Shown one piece after another: positions 56,892 through 64,000 of a DNA stretch of 64,000 bases. Under the pieces are notes generated by a model. It saw only the letters and a program-made list of their open reading frames with translations. It made no database searches and had not been told where the DNA came from. The position numbers and the translations under genes are program-made. This DNA is from Basidiobolus meristosporus CBS 931.73 (taxonomy: Eukaryota; Basidiobolomycota; Basidiobolomycetes; Basidiobolales; Basidiobolaceae). Numbering within the stretch: the stretch's first letter is position 1; each line of letters opens with the position of its first letter. Location: NCBI GenBank assembly GCA_002104905.1, contig MCFE01000266.1, positions 1 to 64,000 of the forward strand. The letters are read 5' to 3'.

Positions 56892-59207
56892 ATGGTCCTC
56901 ATACCAAGTCTCAGCTCATCTTTAGTACAACCCAGACAAAACCCATCCCCCAGCTCACAAGCACAGTCTGGACCGGAAAAGTTGATGTTGGTTCCATTCA
57001 AGTTCTTGCCAAATGATTTTAGTATGGCCCAAGTGTCTATGATGAGCCTTCATACAGATATTTGGGCACTACTGATTAATCTAGCAGAACTAGATACCTC
57101 AGAGAGTCAACAAAGATGGAAGAATTTGAGTAGAAAGCTGTGGCATGAGTTCTGCATCAAGATGCCAGCAGATGTATGTAAGAAGATATATAACAAGACA
57201 AGTATTGAAATCAAGAATGAGCTGAGAGTGAGGGGATTTGATGAAGGAGCCACACAGGAACAATTTTGCATGCAATTTGCACAGTACAGGCCAGATATGT
57301 CCATCTGTGCCTCAACTTTGGGAACCAAAGTGATCTTGAATCAGTTTTATGCCTCAAATGACTAATGTACTATGTGATATGCTAATAGAGCTAAGTGGCT
57401 TTTGAGAGCAATATACACAGGATTCATCCAGGCAACAGCTCCAAAGTATCAGTTAGAGGGTAAGTGAGTACCTTGAGGAATCAGATGGTGAGATTCAGGA
57501 GGAAGAATACAGACCGCAAACAACATTGTCCAGATTGCGCCAGCACGCCTTGCTGGATTCCTTACCATCTCTTGCAACCACTGTGTGCCAGCGCACATCA
57601 GTCCAGACTATGCCAACACACTTTACCACAATGCCCCGCATCAAGTCAATGCGCCTTGTAGTGGGTTGACAGTGACACCCACTGACAGATGTGCTCATTC
57701 CCATATTTTCTACTTCCCTATATCTCTACTACACTTATTTTAATTTCATCCCATTTGTCTTACCCAATCATTACTATCCCATAAGCTGGTTGACTATCAC
57801 ACCTGCTTACCTTATTGCATAAGTTACCCCTTGCTTTATGTATGATTACTAGCTATTAGTGCTTCTATATTATGCAGGTACCCGCGCCAGTACCTGTGGC
57901 ATATGATCAGCCTGTGTCACCATCCCTACCATATCCATAGAGTATATGGTATCCCTATGTTACACAGGTCTCAGAATACAATTCCTGATTGGTTGGATGT
58001 GCTGTGTCTCTGAGAACCTTCTGGCACCTACTTAGAACATTCTTAGGTCATTCTGATGTCATTAAGATTTCTATTGATATCCAGAACCTTCTGGAACACC
58101 ATGATTAGTAATCACTTAGCCAGTAAGAAAAGTATATAAGGGAGGCTATCCCTCAACAATAAATTATCATCCTTTTTATCAATATACTGACTTGTTGATT
58201 AGTGGGATCACTGCTACCTGCTGCTACCTGAACTTCCAACCCCAGACCACAGGACACTCCCAGGAAACTGTGCTGACAGCCAACTGACCTTGGAGGCACT
58301 ACTTGTGAGGGATACTCACAGTAGGTATCCTTTATCATATTTGATTCTTTCCCAAGTTTGTTCTTGTACAGGCAAAGATACTTTTCTGTCTTTGTAACTA
58401 TTGACAACAGCTGCATTCTTATCAAGTCCCTGCTGGTGGAGTTTACAGTTGTTTTGACTTTGAAAGCTTTAGTACATTGTCATCTCAAAGGACGCTGAAC
58501 CCAGCACATACTTTTGTTAAGACACCATCTAAGTTGGGGATTGTAGCTCAATAGTTTTCCCTTGACAAGCTTGTGGCTTTACTCCCCTTCACATTAGATT
58601 AGAGACAGAACCCAAGTATTCCTAGCAAGCTTTTGCCAGAGGTTATTGCACTCAGTGAACACCCCACACACAAAACACTTGAGAAGTGTTGGACGTATCT
58701 CTCCCTTGGACCTATACACCACCACAGCGTTGGGTCAACACGTGTGCTTCAGAGCATAACTACCAGAACTTGCCAAACTGCTCATTTAGACACAAGTCCA
58801 TTGGAGCGGACGGAGTGCGTCAACAGGCAGCATCACATCAAACTCAGCCAAGGGCCATCTCAATGCGTCAAGTCATGCCTGTATGTGCTGTTTTGCCTGA
58901 CCATCAGCAAGTTACTTCTGGTGAGCTGACTGATGATGACCAACATGAAGTGCCTAAACCACCATAGCCCTTGGCAAGTAAAAGAACGTGTCAGTGCATG
59001 GCACTCCAGGCCAGTTCAGTTGGCTCAGTTGGAGCAATTCAGCATGGCCAAGCTGCAGCATTGCACTCATCTACTAGGAGGCAAAATACTGACTACAAAT
59101 ACACAAGTAGCCAAGATGATAGTCAGCCAGGAAGTAGTATAGGTGTGCAAAGTGAGTCACTACCAAATGCTTCAGTAGTAATCTCTGTAAGAAAAAAAAC
59201 CCAGTAG
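56892..59207 (+). pseudogene. Partner gene of Harbinger copy B, split by a solo LTR
   Basis: It starts MVLIPSLSSSLVQPRQNPSP and follows copy C for about 150 residues. A frameshift at about 57345 (extra base before ATGCCTC) breaks it. Coding similarity continues to 57656, is interrupted by the LTR, and resumes at 58727 to the end near 59207 (SESLPNASVVISVRKK). CpG-rich codons of copy C are mostly TpG or CpA here. Confidence 0.85.
57657..58726. repeat. Solo LTR of 1070 bp inside Harbinger copy B
   Basis: The ends are TGTAGTGGG and CCACCACA. The flanks are GCCT (57653-57656) and GCGT (58727-58730), consistent with a 4-bp duplication with one change; copy C shows the uninterrupted sequence. It is collinear with the split LTR at 48899-52972. 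It contains the GTATATAAGGGAGGC block near 58131, a likely TATA box. There is no open frame of note. Confidence 0.85.
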
Positions 59208-59456
59208 AAGATGATGCAATAGCTTTGAATTGCTATTATTTGTAATGATCCCAACAACCCATTTTTTTGCAATCCAAATCAAGCCATTGCAAATCAGTGA
59301 TCATCATATTTTTGATATAAGTGAAATCAAGGTCATCTCACATTTGAGACAGAACCCCTATAAATAAACACCCTGCATATATATACATCATCTGTAATAT
59401 CAGTGCAGCTATTGGATCTGTTTTGCACCTACCCATTTGCTTGCGTGCTAGCTATG

Positions 59457-59602
59457 GATCCCATTTGGAGACCATCAAAAACCAGAAGCTTGGAATTAGT
59501 GACCCTCTTGGCAATCTTATGAGAGGATCACAATGGCATTTTGCTAATTTTACTCTCAAAAAAGTTATTAAACTTGACAGGGATTAATGGTGCTGTGAGA
59601 AT
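59457..59602. other. Spacer between Harbinger copies B and C
   Basis: About 146 bp with no match elsewhere in the window that I can see. Its last three bases (AAT) are the target duplication of copy C. Confidence 0.4.
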
Positions 59603-59785
59603 AGACTTGTTCCGTTGGATAGTGCCACATAGTGCCAGCCTGTTTATGGTGCCGGATTGATCTGGCACTCTATGGCACCATCTGGCACTATAATTTCTAC
59701 CATGATGCCAGTGGTATGATACAGTTACTGGTAATTTTACTCAATCTTACTTATGTTGCTCAGAATAGTGCTTTCCTTGCTTTAT

Positions 59786-60670
59786 TTACTCTTCATAATG
59801 CTCCAGACACATTTCTCTCAGTGGATGTCTTCTTGTATGAACATACTCTGCATTAATAAGTATCTTAACTATTTTACCTATCCTGCGGTTTTCACCTATA
59901 TATGACTTTCCTCTGTATTTACCTGCCAATATGCTGAATCTCTTCAGATATCCAAATGTGTGCTCTACCCTCACTCTGAAATGATTAAATATCGCATTGT
60001 AGAGCTTCTGCTTCCTGCAAAGCACACCATTCCTTGGCTTCCTATAAGCTGTAATACATTGTAATCTCTGACAATCCTCTCCTATATAGGCTAAGTCTGC
60101 CATACATTTCTCCCCTCTACTGAATTCAGGATGATTCTCTACCCAGAGTGCTTTGTCATGCCTACTTCCAGCAAATGGCCCACTAAACCAGATGATGTTA
60201 CCCTCAATGTCAGACAGTGCTTGAAACTTTACACAGTGTGCCTTGTACTTGCCAGAATAAAAGTGCCGCTGCCCTCTAGAAGGTCTGTTAATCCTCACTG
60301 GGAAGGTATCCAAAATACTCCTGATATGGAACCTGTTGCTGAACACTCTGGGATATGGAAGTCTATTGGAGCTTCTGAACCTAGTATTCCAAGCTTGCTC
60401 TAAGTCATTCATACCCTCTGCAAGGTGGTTCTCCATTGCTGTCAGCTGGGAATGAAAGCTTCTAGGACTTTTGTTGCCATGGATGGTGGGATGAAACCTT
60501 GTAGGGCAATAGTTCTTGTAATAGCAGAGAAGCTTAACAAGGGATCTCCTTGAGTAGATTGGGGTTGATGGTCCACAGTACTTGGTATAGATCTCCTCCA
60601 GTGTGTCAAAAGGAAATCCAGTGGTAGTGATGGGATTGATGAGAAAAGACCATTCAGATGAGTAAGTCAT
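59786..60670 (-). CDS. DDE transposase of Harbinger-like copy C
   Basis: The frame is open for 294 residues, starting MTYSSEWSFL. The C-terminal two thirds match the DDE_Tnp_4 pattern: LDTFPVRINRPSRGQRHFYSGK (D121), then FSGPFAGSRHDKALW (D172), then ADLAYIGEDC (D192) and VRVEHTFGYLKRFSIL (E236). D121 and E236 are clear triad members; the middle one is D172 or D192. A glycine-rich or helix-turn-helix N-terminus typical of many Harbinger proteins is not obvious, and the length is on the short side. It would cut and reinsert the element. The frame is uninterrupted, so the gene may still be functional. It shares an upstream region of about 360 bp with the partner gene. Confidence 0.88.
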   Translation of the reverse strand: MTYSSEWSFLINPITTTGFPFDTLEEIYTKYCGPSTPIYSRRSLVKLLCYYKNYCPTRFHPTIHGNKSPRSFHSQLTAMENHLAEGMNDLEQAWNTRFRSSNRLPYPRVFSNRFHIRSILDTFPVRINRPSRGQRHFYSGKYKAHCVKFQALSDIEGNIIWFSGPFAGSRHDKALWVENHPEFSRGEKCMADLAYIGEDCQRLQCITAYRKPRNGVLCRKQKLYNAIFNHFRVRVEHTFGYLKRFSILAGKYRGKSYIGENRRIGKIVKILINAEYVHTRRHPLREMCLEHYEE

Positions 60671-61029
60671 ATTAAAGTTGATGGATGATTGTATGAAGGC
60701 GGTTTGAATTGATTCGGCGCGATCTGCGTTATTTATCTGATTTTTAACACATTATAGTTAAATCTCCATCAATTGCCATGTATCCCATCATTATGTCGCA
60801 AAAATCATCCGCAAACAATGCCTTGGTACTTTTATTGATGCTTTAATCATAGGTCTATAATCAAATAGGAAATCTGCGATTGATGTGATCTGATCCGTGT
60901 CAACGCGATCCAAGACGCATCATGCATAATATATGGAAAATTCAACAATCACATTAGTTTTCATATGTATTTCATATAAGACCAGGTTGATGCCAATATA
61001 CTGCTGTATAAGTATCCAAATCCGTTGCT
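60671..61029. promoter_or_regulatory. Shared divergent intergenic region of Harbinger copy C
   Basis: About 360 bp lie between the two start codons. The region is conserved in copies A (50900-51256) and B (56534-56891), including the ATCTCCATCAATTGCCATGT block and CATAATATATGGAAAATTCA. It has no coding signal. It probably holds both promoters. Confidence 0.6.
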
Positions 61030-62346
61030 ATGGTCCCCATACCAAGCCTCAACTCATCTTTAGTACAACCCAGACAAAACCCATCCCCCAGCTCACAAGC
61101 GCGGTCCGGACCGGAAAAGTCAATGTTGGATCCATTCGAGTTCTTGCCAAATGATTTTAGTATGGCCCAAGTGTCTATGATGAGCCTTCATACAGATATT
61201 TGGGCACTACTGATTAATCTAGCGGAACTAGATACCTCAGAGAGTCAACAAAGATGGAAGAATTTGAGTAGAAAGCTGTGGCATGAGTTCTACATCAAGA
61301 TGCCAGCCAATGTATGTAAAAAGATATATAACAAGACAAGTATTGAAATCAAGAATGAGCTGAGAGTGAGGGGATTTGACAAAGAAGCCGCGGGGGAACA
61401 ATTTTGCACGCAATTTGCACAGTACGGGCCGGACGCGTCCGTTTGTGCCTCAACTTTGGGAACCAAAGAGATTTTGAATGAGTTTTTGCCTCAAATGACT
61501 AATGTACTACATGATATATTAGTAGAGCTAAGTGGCTTCCAAGAGCAATATACACAGGACTCATCCAGGCAACAGCTCCAAAGTATCAGACAGAGGGTAA
61601 GTGAATGCCTTGAGGAATCAGATGGTGAGCTTCAGGAGGAAGAATACAGACCACAAGCAACATTGTCCAGATCGCGCCAGCACGCCTTGCTGGATTCCCT
61701 ACCATCTCTTGCAACCACAGCGCGCCAGCGCACGTCAGTCCAGGCCACGCCAACACCCTTTACCAGAACGCCCCGCATCAAGTCAACGCGCGTTGGGTCA
61801 ACGCGCGCGCTTCAGAGCAAAACTACAAGAACTTGCCAAACTGCTCATTTAGACACAAGTCCATTGGAGTGGACCAAGTTGCGTCAGCATGCGGCATCAC
61901 ATCAAACTCAGCCAAGGGCCATCTCAATGCGTCAAGGCGCGCCTGTGCGTGCCGTTTTGCCCAACCATCAGCGAGTTACTTCTGGTGAACTGACTGATGA
62001 TGACCAACATGAAGTGCCTCAACCACCAGAGCCCTTGGCAAGTAAAAGAACGCGTCAGCACGTGGCACTACAGGCCGGTTCAGTTGGTTCAGTCGGAGCA
62101 ATTCAGCGCGGCCAAGCTGCAGCATTGCACTCATCAACTAGGAGGCAAAATACTGACTACAAATACACAAGTAGCCAAGATGATAGTCAGCCAGGAAGTA
62201 GTATAGGTATGCAAAGTGAGTCACTACCAAATGCTTCAGCAGTAATCCCTGTGAGAAAAAAACCCAGGAGAAGAAGATGCAATCGCTTTGAATTGCTCAC
62301 ATTTGTAATGATCCCGACAACCCTTTTTTTTTGCGATCCGAATTGA
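61030..62346 (+). CDS. Unknown 438-residue partner protein of Harbinger-like copy C
   Basis: The frame is open and conserved in position and sequence in copies A and B, so it belongs to the transposon. Residues 1-40 are S/P/Q-rich. Residues 45-175 are the best conserved part, with W58 and a QQRWKNLSRKLWHEF segment that looks helical. Residues 185-207 are acidic (EESDGELQEEE). The rest is rich in R, Q, S and T, and ends with a basic RKKPRRRR cluster at 409-416, a possible nuclear localisation signal. In PIF/Harbinger elements a second ORF often encodes a Myb/SANT or trihelix DNA-binding protein needed with the transposase. I cannot see a convincing Myb repeat, so that role is inference from position only. 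Confidence 0.75.
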   Translation: MVPIPSLNSSLVQPRQNPSPSSQARSGPEKSMLDPFEFLPNDFSMAQVSMMSLHTDIWALLINLAELDTSESQQRWKNLSRKLWHEFYIKMPANVCKKIYNKTSIEIKNELRVRGFDKEAAGEQFCTQFAQYGPDASVCASTLGTKEILNEFLPQMTNVLHDILVELSGFQEQYTQDSSRQQLQSIRQRVSECLEESDGELQEEEYRPQATLSRSRQHALLDSLPSLATTARQRTSVQATPTPFTRTPRIKSTRVGSTRALQSKTTRTCQTAHLDTSPLEWTKLRQHAASHQTQPRAISMRQGAPVRAVLPNHQRVTSGELTDDDQHEVPQPPEPLASKRTRQHVALQAGSVGSVGAIQRGQAAALHSSTRRQNTDYKYTSSQDDSQPGSSIGMQSESLPNASAVIPVRKKPRRRRCNRFELLTFVMIPTTLFFCDPN

Positions 62347-63019
62347 GCCATTGCAAATCAGTGATCATCAAATTTTTGATATAAGTAATATCAAGGTTGT
62401 CTCACATTTGAGACAGAACCCTATAAATAAACACCCTGCATATATATACGTCATCTGTAATACCGGTGCAGCAATTGGATCTGTTTCGCACCTACACAAT
62501 CGCTTGCGTGCTAGCTATGACACCTAGCCCAATCACTAGGATCAGGGATTTACTTGCTCAATGGGCAAAATGGGATATTTGATGGCAAATCAGGTAGCTT
62601 TTTCAGTAGTCAATGAGCCAATTGGGGGCTGCCAGCTTCAGGATACTTTTGGACCAATTAACCACTGAGATACCGTCCAATTGGAGTGAGGGTAACCAAA
62701 ATGGTAAGTATCAGTGTAGTTTATAGTGTGATACACATTTATTTCCATTTACATTAAAGAAACATATCCAAATACCAGATTTTACCTGCCATTATAGCGG
62801 TATCCAATTGTGCACGTGATGCAAACATTACAAGTTGGCGCGATCATCCGTGCCATCCTCATCATGTCAGATTGTGCCATAGTGTGCGAGATCGTCCCGC
62901 ATAGTGCGAAATCTTCCAAGAACAATCCTGCCTTCTGGTAGCTATGATATTGCGCCCAATCGTTCTTTGCAACCGCGGATTGCGCCACGTGCCCTGGCAC
63001 AGTACGATGGAACAAGTCT

Positions 63020-63170
63020 AATAATTGATTGGCATTGTTGCAGTCTTGATGTGCTCTACAACTATTTTAAATTGATCTAACCACCCAGGACATCCAATTG
63101 CCTTTATGGCAAAAAACCTGACAATATTTTGATGGCCTCACGCAAGTCTCAGATGGCATTATCACAGCAG
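63020..63170. other. Spacer right of Harbinger copy C
   Basis: It begins with the AAT duplication. Otherwise it shows no recognised feature. Confidence 0.4.
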
Positions 63171-64000
63171 TATGGTGGCCTACAGCTAGTGCTGTATAAT
63201 GCTACCATAGCAATTTACCAAATGGTATTTCCTTTTTCTACCTCACCTTGTGCAATTCATATATTCCACTGTAGAACCACCCCTCTTTATTTGCTTACAC
63301 ACTACTACCTTGGGTACTCCACATATAGTTTAAATGAAAAAAACTATGGCCTCCTGCTTACCAACCTCAGCAAATGCACATACCTGCTGCAATTCACATA
63401 CTTATATCACCTCATCTTGACAGCTTTTTAGTGATACTTGCCAAGTTGCCATATACCTTGTACTGCTGGTAACATATACATCTTGCAAACATATGCTTGG
63501 TTATTGCTGCTTCTGTCATGAATACCTCCTGAATATCCACCAACAACTTCTTGGTATTTAGCAAATATATTCCTTCTCCCTGCTGGATTCTAATCCCCCT
63601 TATAGGTGCACTCTTGCTCTTGTTTGTGCAAATTCTGCATTGAATGGTGTAGAAGTTGGCTTGTGATCATGAGAGATATGGCACACCTTGGTAGAGTTTT
63701 CCTAGTAGAAATTAGTTGCTTGTTGCACCCAACCCAACTTTGCATAACTTAACTGATTCCCACACATCTAAGCTGCTTAGCTTCTGAATGCCATAGGCAT
63801 AGGTGTCTCCATGTGAACATCTGTCCTTAGTATTTTCCAACTATTCCTGGCTGTCCTCCATGTGCCAACTCATCACATCCATGATGGATTTGAAGGTAAT
63901 ATTCTGGATGAGCTTGGGATGTGGTAGTATCTGCAACTTGACTCAACTTCCTACCTCCCCACACATTTGCTCCATAGGAAACTCCCACAAGATGAAGCAA
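63171..64000 (-). pseudogene. Tnp2-like transposase C-terminal region (copy R3), cut by window edge
   Basis: It is the inverted counterpart of about 6690-7535. From the right edge it reads (minus) the CFILWEFPMEQMCGE-like block and continues through LSPNQ and the CCAATTTACC landmark seen at 48550. The part upstream of the late Tnp2 block lies beyond the window. Stops are frequent. Confidence 0.62.

Larger units (their letters stand above)
55818..59456. mobile_element. Harbinger-like copy B, deleted, right end missing, split by a solo LTR
   Basis: The left terminus is AGATTTGTTCCATTGGAGAG, preceded by AAT. Subterminal GTGCC/GGCAC repeats follow, then the transposase remnant (minus) and the partner gene (plus), as in copy C. 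The solo LTR (57657-58726) interrupts the partner gene. Similarity to copy C stops at about 59456 (GCGTGCTAGCTATGG), and no right TIR is found before copy C starts at 59603. Confidence 0.85.
59603..63019. mobile_element. Harbinger-like DNA transposon copy C, structurally complete
   Basis: It is 3417 bp. The termini are AGACTTGTTCCGTTGGATAG (left) and GATGGAACAAGTCT (right), a TIR whose well-matched part is about 11-14 bp. AAT at 59600-59602 recurs at 63020-63022. Subterminal regions hold several direct and inverted ATAGTGCCA or GTGCG motifs. Two open divergent genes are present, separated by about 360 bp. Three-base duplications and a DDE_4-type transposase fit the PIF/Harbinger superfamily, though the usual TWA target is not kept (AAT, ATT and ACT here). 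It is the youngest copy, since it keeps CpG-rich codons. Confidence 0.92.

Overview
The window is a fungal heterochromatin-like block made of transposable elements. I found no host gene, no tRNA or rRNA and no bacterial feature. The evidence for a fungus is the mixture of families: a single-ORF Ty3/Gypsy element, Ty1/Copia elements of the gag-polypeptide/UBN2 type, CACTA-like Tnp2 transposase remnants of the sort common in Agaricomycetes, and PIF/Harbinger-like DDE transposons. Base composition is AT-rich and CpG-poor. The species and even the phylum cannot be fixed from the sequence; a TE-rich basidiomycete is my best guess, with low confidence.

Layout. Bases 1-9711 are a decayed CACTA-like transposon (copy L) with terminal inverted repeats of about 1 kb. 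Its left TIR carries a CTAAAGGGG array. It holds remnants of a divergent gene pair (Tnp2-like transposase and an unknown partner) and is interrupted by a dead Gypsy copy (2975-6003). Bases 9978-14915 are an intact Gypsy element (E1) with LTRs identical by eye, a 4-bp target duplication (AAAC) and a 1377-residue Gag-Pol ORF. Bases 15025-15676 are a collapsed Gypsy tandem. Bases 15677-19667 are a broken Copia element (copy 1) with an extra, mostly deleted unit at its 3' end.

Bases 19668-44339 are a second, rearranged CACTA-like locus (copy M) that has acted as an insertion sink. Two Gypsy elements that share a central LTR (20851-30357) split its partner gene. A Copia element (copy 2, 33156-42138, TSD AGTAT) splits its transposase gene, and that Copia element is itself split by a Gypsy element (E4, 36132-40424, TSD CTGA). 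A 733-bp foldback MITE (44340-45072, TSD ACT) follows, then a decayed third Copia (45190-48532).

Bases 48533-64000 hold more CACTA-like pieces (one with a second array-bearing TIR at 53968-55100), a roughly 1-kb solo LTR family, and three copies of a Harbinger-like transposon. Copy C (59603-63019, TSD AAT) keeps two open, divergent reading frames: a 294-residue DDE transposase and a 438-residue protein of unknown function. Copies A and B are broken, and both have lost many CpG sites that copy C still has.

The genes work only as parts of their own transposons. E1 (polyprotein and paired LTRs) and Harbinger copy C (transposase, partner and TIRs) are the only units that look potentially mobile. 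The foldback MITE shares the Harbinger terminus and was probably moved by such a transposase.
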